29,015 nt of DNA from IMG/VR virus record IMGVR_UViG_3300010885_005689, positions 1 through 29,015 of that record. One strand, written 5' to 3'. The DNA comes from a virus. Each line of letters begins with the position of its first letter. Within the stretch, counting starts at the first letter, position 1. Shown one piece after another: positions 15,210-23,200 of the stretch. The notes under the pieces are model-generated. The model did no database searches. It had not been told where the DNA came from and saw only the letters and a list, made by a program, of their open reading frames with translations. The position numbers and the translations under genes are program-made.

Positions 15210-16430
15210 ATGTCTAAAAATCAAAGTTTATTATATAGATTAGAAGAGTTACTAACGCAAAAGAAAAGTAAAAAGTTCTATGCTGAAAAACTAGGAATAA
15301 GTGAATATGAAGTAAATGAACTTTTAAAGGAGCTTAGAGAAAAAGATAATGAACCTACTGATGTAGTAAGAAATTATACAGAAGAACGTAAGGTTAATGT
15401 TGAAAAAGGTACAATAGAAAGTACAATAGTATCAGACTTTGATCCTAAAGATGATATTGAATTAGCCAAGTTACACAAAATAAATTTAGATAAATACATC
15501 ATAACCAACTATTGGTCTAAGATGTTACCAAGTGGAAAGTTTACTTCCTCAATTTTTTCAAAAAGAAAACAACCTCAAGATTACTCTTCTGAAGACTTTG
15601 CTAAGTTTTTAGAAAACTACAAACCAAATAATATAGAAATTGCACAACCAAAAGAATCTTTAGAAAAAGATTATGTAAATGTAGAAATTTCTATAGCTGA
15701 TTATCATTTAGCTAAAAGAAATGTAGATGGAGATAATAACCCACAAACAAGAGCTAAACGATATTTTGATATGGCTCAATCTTTAATTAAGAAAGTATGG
15801 GTTAATTTTAATATAGACACTGTTGTACTTCCTATATCAAATGATTTCTTTCATACAGATAACTATCAAAACCAAACTACACAAGGTACACCACAAGACA
15901 CTATAATGGGATATTCAGAAGAATATGAATTAGGTTTTAGTATTCTTGTAGACACTATTAATATGTTACGACAATATTCAAGTGATGTAGTGGTAGTGTT
16001 AGTACAAGGTAATCATGATAGAACTAAATCTTTTTATCTAGCACATGCATTAGAAGTATTTTTTAAAGACACAATAGATGTAAATTTTATAAGAGAACAT
16101 TCAGTGATTAAAGGAATTACATTAGGTAATACATTCATTGGGTGGCACCATGGTAATTGTAAGTTAGAAGATCTTCCTTTATTGTTTGCAACACACCCTA
16201 AATATAGTCAAGCATTTGGTAATGCTAAATATAGAGAAATACATACAGGTGACAAACATCACTATATGGCTAAAGAATTAAAAGGAGTGAGAATACAACA
16301 AATGCCCAGTCTTTCTGGAACAGATAGATGGCACTTAGATAATAACTTCGTACATTCAGTGCGAGCAGCTCTAGCTTTAGTTTATGATCCTATATTAGGA
16401 AAGATTGCAGAGTTTGAACAACGTATATAA
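15210..16430 (+). CDS. Calcineurin-like metallophosphoesterase
   Basis: 406 residues. The first 45 residues contain a helix-turn-helix-like segment (FYAEKLGISEYEVNELLKEL). From about residue 155 a binuclear-metal phosphoesterase can be followed: D164-x-H166 in SIADYHLAK, N211-D212 in PISNDFFH, GNHD at 267-270 with strands VVVVLVQ before it, H313-H314 in GWHHGN and the C-terminal H345-x-GD-x-HH351. The middle GD motif reads SND instead. Such enzymes cleave phosphodiester or phosphomonoester bonds; nuclease activity on DNA is plausible because of the DNA-binding-like N-terminus, but the substrate is not shown. It sits in the virion block behind its own promoter, so it could be a DNA repair/processing enzyme or carried in the particle. 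Confidence 0.82.
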   Translation: MSKNQSLLYRLEELLTQKKSKKFYAEKLGISEYEVNELLKELREKDNEPTDVVRNYTEERKVNVEKGTIESTIVSDFDPKDDIELAKLHKINLDKYIITNYWSKMLPSGKFTSSIFSKRKQPQDYSSEDFAKFLENYKPNNIEIAQPKESLEKDYVNVEISIADYHLAKRNVDGDNNPQTRAKRYFDMAQSLIKKVWVNFNIDTVVLPISNDFFHTDNYQNQTTQGTPQDTIMGYSEEYELGFSILVDTINMLRQYSSDVVVVLVQGNHDRTKSFYLAHALEVFFKDTIDVNFIREHSVIKGITLGNTFIGWHHGNCKLEDLPLLFATHPKYSQAFGNAKYREIHTGDKHHYMAKELKGVRIQQMPSLSGTDRWHLDNNFVHSVRAALALVYDPILGKIAEFEQRI

Positions 16431-16433
16431 ATT

Positions 16434-16475
16434 ATGGCAACATTAAGAAAATTAGTATCAGATGATTCAAAGTAG
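16434..16475 (+). pseudogene. 13-codon stub of the structural gene split by a homing gene
   Basis: The frame reads MATLRKLVSDDSK then TAG. Its first nine residues equal the start of the gene at 17267 (MSTLRKLVSS) except at position 2. It begins 4 nt after the phosphoesterase stop, the natural place for the next gene, and the ATG of the GIY-YIG gene lies inside it at 16462 in another frame. I read it as the original 5' end of the structural gene, cut off when the endonuclease gene entered after codon 9 or 10. Confidence 0.65.
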
Positions 16476-17250
16476 TGGTAAATATTATGTATATAGATAC
16501 ATTAGATTAGACAAAAATGAGCCATTTTATATTGGAATTGGTACAAAGGCTAGTAAAAAAATAGGATTTAGATCAATTAAATCTGAATATCATAGAGCAT
16601 TTAGTAAACATTATAGCAATATCTACAATAAAATAATTAAAAAAACCAACTATATTGTAGAAATACTGATTGAATCAAATGATTATAATTTTATTAAAAA
16701 TAAAGAAATAGAGTTTGTTAAACTTTATGGAAGAATAGATAATAAAACAGGAATACTAACAAATTTAACTAATGGAGGAGAAGGAACAACAGGTTTTATT
16801 ACATCTCTTAGTACTAGAGAAAAAATAGGATTAAATAATGCATCTAAAGGAAAATTTGGAAAAGACAATCCTAGATCTAAAAAAATTTATCAATATGATA
16901 TAGATGGTAATTTTATTAAAGAGTGGGATAGTTTAGCAGATGTTGGCAGATTTTTTAATATGCCAAATAAAAGAATACCTTCATTTAAAAATAAAACTTT
17001 TAAAGGTTATCAATGGCATTATAATTTTTTAGGTGTACAAATAAAAAAAGTAGATTATACCGTTGGATTAAATAATAGATTAGTAAAAATTTGTGTTCCA
17101 ATTTATAAATATGATTTAAATAATAATTTTTTATGTAAATATAACTCATACAGTGATGCCTATAAAGATACAGGAATTTCTATTAATGGTATCTGGGGAG
17201 CTATACATAGAAAAAATAATATATGTAAAGGATATATTTGGACTAAATAA
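16462..17250 (+). CDS. GIY-YIG homing endonuclease with NUMOD repeats
   Basis: 262 residues. The nuclease domain shows YYVYRYI (residues 8-14), the YIG part in PFYIGIG (21-27), conserved basic residues after it, a likely catalytic Glu at 82 in KEIEFVKLYGR and the usual LTNGGEG (102-108). It is followed by NUMOD3-like KGKFGKDNPRSKK and two NUMOD1-like DNA-binding repeats: IYQYDIDGNFIKEWDSLADV and the later IYKYDLNNNFLCKYNSYSDA with GIWGAI. The endonuclease would cut an allele lacking the insertion and be copied by repair. It overlaps a stub of the next structural gene, whose start is rebuilt downstream. The codon use is AT-rich and Arg is mostly AGA. Confidence 0.9.
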   Translation: MIQSSGKYYVYRYIRLDKNEPFYIGIGTKASKKIGFRSIKSEYHRAFSKHYSNIYNKIIKKTNYIVEILIESNDYNFIKNKEIEFVKLYGRIDNKTGILTNLTNGGEGTTGFITSLSTREKIGLNNASKGKFGKDNPRSKKIYQYDIDGNFIKEWDSLADVGRFFNMPNKRIPSFKNKTFKGYQWHYNFLGVQIKKVDYTVGLNNRLVKICVPIYKYDLNNNFLCKYNSYSDAYKDTGISINGIWGAIHRKNNICKGYIWTK

Positions 17251-17266
17251 AATATAAAAAATAAAT

Positions 17267-17995
17267 ATGAGTACATTACGTAAATTAGTTTCTTCAATAA
17301 GAAGTGTCCACAAGATACTTTCAACTGACTCTTTGATAACTGACCGTGCAATTGCAAGTGAAATAAGAAATAATTCTTTATTATTAATTAAAAGAGAAAC
17401 AAATCTTAGAAAGCTTTGGTCTACCGATACGCTTTTTACCACTATACCATGTCTTGAGATGTGTGAAGTACCTATTTCTGAATGTTGTAATTATATAGAT
17501 GATTGTACAATAGCAAGAACTAAATTTAAACTCCCACGTATATCAGAAGGTAACTACCAATATGTAATACAAGGAGTTTATTCTATTAATGCTTTAAGTG
17601 GTAGAGGTAAGAAATTAAAAGAAATATCTGTTAATAGATATATAAACTTACTTAAACTTCCTGTAATTAAAAATGAAGAATATTTTTGGATAACAAATGA
17701 ATATCTATATGTAAATAATCCTATGCTTAAATCAATTAGATTAGTAGCATTTTTTGAAGAAGATGTAGATAATGATATTATGTATCCAGAATGTGGTTGT
17801 GGTTCACCAGAATATACAACTGAACAATTATGTATGAATCCTTTAGATAAAGAATTTCCTCTTCCTGGTTATTTAGAACAACAAGTATTAGAATTAACTT
17901 CTAAAAAATTATTGTCTACATATTTTAATATCAAGACAGATAATACACAAGAAGGGATTGATGGTCAACAACCAAATTCAAAACCAACTAATTAA
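17267..17995 (+). CDS. Structural protein (probable head-tail ring or tail component)
   Basis: 242 residues. N-terminal 55 residues are helical and basic (RKLVSSIRSVHKILSTDSLITDRAIASEI). A Cys-containing middle follows (CLEMCEVPISECCNYIDDC, about residues 63-81), then a beta-prone region with KEISVNRYINLLKLPVIKNEEYFWITNEYL, a CGCGS element and a helical C-terminus that trails into a polar tail. I recognise it as a conserved crAss-like virion gene that travels with the one at 19256, probably a ring of the head-tail connector, without being able to name the ring. Its first codons are a synonymously altered copy of the stub at 16434, so its 5' end was likely replaced when the GIY-YIG gene arrived. 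Confidence 0.6.
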   Translation: MSTLRKLVSSIRSVHKILSTDSLITDRAIASEIRNNSLLLIKRETNLRKLWSTDTLFTTIPCLEMCEVPISECCNYIDDCTIARTKFKLPRISEGNYQYVIQGVYSINALSGRGKKLKEISVNRYINLLKLPVIKNEEYFWITNEYLYVNNPMLKSIRLVAFFEEDVDNDIMYPECGCGSPEYTTEQLCMNPLDKEFPLPGYLEQQVLELTSKKLLSTYFNIKTDNTQEGIDGQQPNSKPTN

Positions 17996-17998
17996 TAT

Positions 17999-18079
17999 AT
18001 GCAACATAATCATTATTTATATAGACATTTAAGATTAGCATATGGTTACAAATGGGAGGAGGTAAAGTCGTGCGTGTAG
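17999..18079 (+). CDS. Short upstream frame, possible displaced N-terminus
   Basis: 26 codons (MQHNHYLYRHLRLAYGYK and on) start 3 nt after the previous stop and overlap the ATG of the next gene by 28 nt in another frame. The spacing fits a real operon start, and the aromatic/basic content is not random-looking. It may be the old N-terminus of the gene at 18052, cut off by a 2-nt change near 18050, or a coupling leader peptide. Confidence 0.35.
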   Translation: MQHNHYLYRHLRLAYGYKWEEVKSCV

Positions 18080-18546
18080 CTGTAGATTGGAGATCTTCTA
18101 GTAAAGATAACTATAATAATTTCTGTAAAAAGCATTCTCATATAACACTTACATATGATGAATGGAGAAATATTATCTACACTTATAATGAATCTTTTAA
18201 AGAATATATTTTAGAAACAGGTGATAAAGCTAAACTTCCTTATGGATTTGGTGAGTTTTCTATAAATAAAAAGAAAAGAAGAAAGATGACACATGCTGAT
18301 GGAAAAGAGTTTATTAATCTTCCTATAGATTGGCAAAAAACTAAAGAAAAAGGAAAGGTAATTTACAATTTTAATTATCACACTGAAGGATATTTTTTTG
18401 GTTGGATGTGGTTTAAACAAACTGCAAGATTTAAAAATTCTGATCTTTGGTATTTTAAACCTTCTAGACTTACATCAAGACTTCTATCACATTACTTAAA
18501 AACCAATGATAAGTATCAACACATCTATAAACAATGGAAATCATAA
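18052..18546 (+). CDS. Conserved crAss-like phage protein, function unknown
   Basis: 164 residues from ATG 18052; the frame is closed by a stop a short way upstream. It is basic and aromatic, with GGGKVVRVAVDW at the start, YDEWRNIIYTYNESFKEYILETGDKAKLPYGFGEF (about 45-79, two motifs in one stretch), KKKRRK and a C-terminal GYFFGWMWFKQTARFKNSDLWYFKPSR. The many Lys/Arg and Trp/Tyr suggest nucleic-acid or DNA-bound protein contact. I recall similar proteins in crAss-like structural blocks but no established function. A short frame at 17999 overlaps its start and may be its lost N-terminus. Confidence 0.6.
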   Translation: MGGGKVVRVAVDWRSSSKDNYNNFCKKHSHITLTYDEWRNIIYTYNESFKEYILETGDKAKLPYGFGEFSINKKKRRKMTHADGKEFINLPIDWQKTKEKGKVIYNFNYHTEGYFFGWMWFKQTARFKNSDLWYFKPSRLTSRLLSHYLKTNDKYQHIYKQWKS

Positions 18547-18562
18547 AATAAAAAGTTTTATT

Positions 18563-18594
18563 TTTGGTATTGTCTTATAAATGATTTATATTTG
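18563..18594 (+). promoter_or_regulatory. Perfect Bacteroidota promoter before HNH gene
   Basis: TTTG at 18563-18566 and TATATTTG at 18587-18594, 20 nt apart, match TTTG/TAnnTTTG at every fixed base. The transcript would start near 18601, about 17 nt before ATG 18618, giving the homing gene its own promoter and also feeding the tail genes behind it. Confidence 0.72.
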
Positions 18595-18617
18595 TATATA
18601 ATTTAAAAGTTATTAAT

Positions 18618-19259
18618 ATGATACAATATAAACAAGGTGATAAAATAGGAAAATTAACTTTCATTAAAGAAGATTTTCATCAAAAAGAAGTTACAGGTTT
18701 TCAAAAATATAGAATGGTAGTAATGGAATGTTTTTGCACAAGAAGATTTATTACTAGACTTTCATCAATAAGAAATGGTAAAACTATTTCATGTGGGTGT
18801 ACTAGAAGAGATGGATTACTTAAAATAATAACAACTCATAATATGAGTAAATCTTCTGAATATGCTTCTTGGGAAGCTATGAAATCAAGATGTTTAAATT
18901 CTAATAATATTTTTTATCACAATTATGGAGGAAGAGGAATTACTGTTTGTAAAGAATGGTTAGATTTTAAAAAATTCTATATAGATATGGGAAATAAACC
19001 TGATTCTACTTATTCAATAGATAGAGTAGATGTAAATGGAAATTATGAACTTTCTAATTGTAGATGGGCTAGTAAAAATATTCAAGATAGGAATAAAAGA
19101 AATTCTGTATATTTAATATATAAAAATAAAAAATATATATTAACTGATTTAGCTAAAAAGTTTAATCTTAATCAACAAACATTAAAATCTAGATTAAATA
19201 AAGGAATGGAATTAGAACAAGCTTTAACAAAACCTTATAAATACACAAAAAAATTATGA
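18618..19259 (+). CDS. HNH-type homing endonuclease with N-terminal zinc knuckle
   Basis: 213 residues. The N-terminal 70 residues have the paired Cys C38-x-C40 and C59-x-C61 of a zinc finger common in this endonuclease group. Residues about 80-160 form the nuclease: SWEAMKSRCLN, YHNYGGRGITVC, and the signature SIDRVDVNGNYELSNCRWA (133-151), the diverged HNH pattern of AP2/HNH-type homing enzymes. The C-terminus is a basic helix-turn-helix-like tail (LTDLAKKFNLNQQTLKSRLNK). It has a private promoter and its stop overlaps the next start by 4 nt (ATGA), so it couples translation of a virion gene to its own. It is the third homing-type gene of the window. Confidence 0.85.
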   Translation: MIQYKQGDKIGKLTFIKEDFHQKEVTGFQKYRMVVMECFCTRRFITRLSSIRNGKTISCGCTRRDGLLKIITTHNMSKSSEYASWEAMKSRCLNSNNIFYHNYGGRGITVCKEWLDFKKFYIDMGNKPDSTYSIDRVDVNGNYELSNCRWASKNIQDRNKRNSVYLIYKNKKYILTDLAKKFNLNQQTLKSRLNKGMELEQALTKPYKYTKKL

Positions 19260-20230
19260 GTTATTTTTATAAATATAATTTTGTATCTCCTGAACCAATA
19301 TATGCTATTGTATCAGAAGAACTTAAGTCATATATGGATACTGGTGCGGTTGACAATTTGTTATTTCCTACTTATTTAGATAAAGCTCTAAAAAAGTTAG
19401 GAAGAACATCTTATGTAATAGCAGAAGAAATTCTTTACATAGAAGATTTTGAAGCAAGGCTACCTGATAACTTTTATGCTGTTAGAGAAGCTTGGATGTG
19501 TACAGCAGTAGATGGTTATCCTTATCAATCAGCTAATTCATTTTATACACAAGCAGCTAGTGCTACTACTATTCAAGTGTCACCATTAACTATTGGTGGA
19601 ACTCCTTGTAACAATCCTACGTGTCAATCTCCTCAATGTGATGGTACATGTATGCCAGAATTAGTACAAGCTGTTTATAAGACTAATAATAGTGTTGCTA
19701 GAAGTTTTACTCATCAATATTTACTTAGACCAGGAAACATCTCTGCAAGAAAGAATTGTGGTGTAGATTATACAAACAATTGGGAAATGTATGCTGACTC
19801 ACTTCCTGTACATGAATTTACTCCTGGTGCAGCTAGTCATGATTCATTTGACATACGAGATAATAAATTTGTAACTAATTTTAGAAATGGTGTTGTACAT
19901 TTATTATTTTATGCTACAGAGTATGATGAATTATCAAATCAAATGATTCCTGATAATTATCGTATAAGAGAATATGTAGAAGCATTTATTAAATTTAAAG
20001 TGTTTGAAATGCTTACTAACCAAACTAATGATGAAACATTTAATCAGTTACAACAAAAATTAATTTATCATAAGCAAGCATACGAAGAAGCATATATTAT
20101 GGCAGATATTGAAGTAAAAAAACAAACTGCTGATCAAAAACAAAGAAGAATTAAAAACGATCTTAATAGATTTAATATGTATGAACTTCCCAACCGTACT
20201 AACAGGTATGGAAGAAGACGTAACAATTAG
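19256..20230 (+). CDS. Structural protein (probable head-tail ring protein), crAss-like
   Basis: 324 residues beginning MSYFYKYNFVSPEPIYAIVSEELKSYMDTG, a start I associate with a conserved crAss-like virion family. Features: a helical N-terminus with a conserved-looking LPDNFYAVREAWMC (about 75-88), a Cys cluster (CNNPTCQSPQCDGTCMP, about 118-134), a beta-prone middle and a long helical C-terminus about 250-320 that turns basic (NRTNRYGRRRNN). Such a protein would be a ring between portal and tail. It overlaps the HNH gene by 4 nt and lies 5 nt before the giant tail gene, with which it is probably co-translated. Which ring it forms cannot be decided from sequence alone. Confidence 0.62.
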   Translation: MSYFYKYNFVSPEPIYAIVSEELKSYMDTGAVDNLLFPTYLDKALKKLGRTSYVIAEEILYIEDFEARLPDNFYAVREAWMCTAVDGYPYQSANSFYTQAASATTIQVSPLTIGGTPCNNPTCQSPQCDGTCMPELVQAVYKTNNSVARSFTHQYLLRPGNISARKNCGVDYTNNWEMYADSLPVHEFTPGAASHDSFDIRDNKFVTNFRNGVVHLLFYATEYDELSNQMIPDNYRIREYVEAFIKFKVFEMLTNQTNDETFNQLQQKLIYHKQAYEEAYIMADIEVKKQTADQKQRRIKNDLNRFNMYELPNRTNRYGRRRNN

Positions 20231-20235
20231 TAAAT

Positions 20236-23200
20236 ATGGCTGATCAACAAAACGAACAGGGTAATATAAGAATGGAATTTGGGGTTGCTACTTCTGGATT
20301 AAACATGGACAATACATTGAACCAAGTTAAGCCAGGAGAACTAACCTATGCATTAAATGCAGCATTAGAAAACTTTGATTCTAGTTCAGTTAACTATCAA
20401 AATGAACAAGGTAATGAATTTTGTGTTCAATTTCCTTCAGGATATTCTTTAATAGGTACTCATTTCATTAATGAGAAAAATAAACATATATTCTTTTTAG
20501 CAAATCCTAGCACAGGAATGAGTCAAATAGGATATATGGATAACAATGATTGTATATATAATATATTAGTTGAAGCTACATGTTTAAATTTTAATATTTA
20601 CCATCCTATACATAAAGTAGTACATAAGATTACAAATTGTACAACAGAAATATATTGGACAGATGGTTATAATCCAAGAAGGTATATGGATATTACTCCT
20701 GATAATCTTCCTTGGAAATTATTATCTGGTACATCTTTGTGTGATCCTATATATGATGTAGGTAATTTAGATTGTAATAAAATAAAAATACAACCTAATT
20801 TTAATATTCCTGAATTAAATATTACAGATGTTATTAGTGGAGGAAATTTAAAAGCAGGAACAGTTCAATTTGCTGCACAATATAGTGATGCTTCTGGTAA
20901 TGGATATACATCTTATTATTCTGTTACTAATCCATGTCCTATAGTTGATGTACATATTACAGATTTTAATTTTGATTATGAAGTAGGTAAATCTGTTGTA
21001 GTAGAAATTTCTAATTTAGATATTACAGGAGAGTTTAGATATTTTAATTTAGCTGTTATAAAAACAGTAAATGCTGCTATATCTGTTAATTTAGTAGGAA
21101 CATATTCTATTGATTCTACTTCTAAAAAAATTACATATACAGGTGAAGATGTAACTACAACAACATTAAGTATTGGGGATATATTTGAAAAATATCCTTA
21201 TTATGAAATAGCTCAAGATCTTACAGCTGTTCAAGATATTCTTGTATGGGATAACCTTACTTCTATAGATAGAATTAATTATCAATCTATAGCAAGCCAA
21301 ATAAATCTTAAATGGCAATCATATAAGTTACCTGCCACTGAAAGTTATGCAGATGAAGTAAATGCTACTAATTTAAAAGGATATCTTAGAGATGAAGTAT
21401 ATGCATTTGAGTTAGTATTTTTACTAAAAAATGGAAAACAAACAGATGGTTTTCATATTCCTGGAAGAGTTTTAAATTATAATGATTTACAATTTCCAGA
21501 TGTTCCTGATACAAATGCAGATTTTGTAGGAAACCCTACAACTATTGATCCTGTAACAGGAATAGGATATAGTCCTTATTGGAAAATATATAACACTGCA
21601 ACTTTAACTGGACCTGCAATAGGAGATCCTATTAATAATGCTACACCGCATGAATATGGTGAATTTTCTTATTGGGAATCAGAAGAAAGATATCCTTGTA
21701 ATGTAGCTTTATGGGGTAATCTTGCTGATCAACCTATTAGACACCATAAGTTTCCTGATGTATTAATTAGTCCTGCATTTGAAAGTGCTGTTCCTGAAAT
21801 ACAAAATGGTAAGTATAAAGTAATAATGCAAAATGATTCTGTTTATCCATTGGGGGTTAAAGTGGAATCATCTCAAATTCTTACAGCTATAAATAATTCA
21901 GATCTTACAGATGATCAAAAAGATAATATTGTTGGGTTTAAAATAATAAGAGGAGATAGAGGAACAAATAAATCTATTATAGCAAAAGGTATTCTTAGAA
22001 ATGTTGGTTCATATAAAAGAGAAGAAAAAGAATACTATTACCCAAACTATCCTTATAATGATCTTAATTCAGATAAGTTTATAAATAAAACAAATAATGC
22101 CTGGATACAAGGTGCCACACCTTGGATAATACAATGTTATAGAGGAATTAACGGTGATCCAGCTGTAGCTCCAAGTTATACTTATACAAGTTTAGAAACA
22201 GGAAAACCTACACCTATAACATTACAAGTAGGAGAAATAGTAGAAATATGTTCTACTACAAGACCATTTGCTAATTATCCAGATACTATGTATGTAGGTC
22301 CAGGAAGTTATGATGTATATAAAACTGTGTCTACAGATTGTAGAGGATTTCATGTAAACTGGGATGATCCTTTTACTAATGATAATTCTTCATATATACA
22401 TCGTGAAGAGTATTTAAATGGAAATAGTTGTTGTCTAACTAGTCCATTTAATTGTAATGGTTGTTATTTTGTAAATTATGCAAGGGTTAATGTTAGTGGT
22501 GCACCTGAAGATGATTGTAGAAATAGAGGAATAAATGGTGATTGGATTCCTCCAACATTATATGGTCCATGTCAATGTGGGTATGATAGAACTAAAATGA
22601 TTAGTATAGCAAGTCCATCAAATGTATTTAATTTTGGTCCAGATGGAACTTTACAAAATCCTACAGTTGGAAGAATAAGTCTTTTAAAATGTGGTGAAGA
22701 AATTCCTATAGATTCTTTTAATCCTGATAATAAAGATTTAAAATATAGACAAGTTTTTAATTCTCCAGAAACTTCTTTTGGACAACCTTTTTTAGGAAGT
22801 GTTCTTAAATTAGAAAATGTAATGTATGGTGCAGGAACTGCTCATCATGTTCAAGTTAGAAACAATGCAAAGTATAGACTTCTTTCTAAAGAAGCTCAAC
22901 AAGATGCTTTAAATAGTTCTTATAATATTGCTGCAATTGGTGGATTTAATTCTACAGCTATGTATACAGCATATCAAACTTATTTACAAATTTTTATTAA
23001 TGGTATATTAAGAAAAAACTTTGCTTATTCATATAACTCAATAGCTAATTATGATTATTCATCAAGTATAAATAATAACATTGGTATTAAGCAAAGAGAA
23101 CTAGATTTAAAATCATATTTAATTCCTGTTGTACAATCTGTTGGAGAACCAAATGGAATTAATATAAATAACTATCAAAGAGAAACATCTATATATTTAA

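Noticed and set aside
16434-17300. Spliced intron carrying the GIY-YIG gene
   Set aside because: The downstream gene has its own complete start, so joining the stub to it would duplicate the N-terminus; no intron core recognised.
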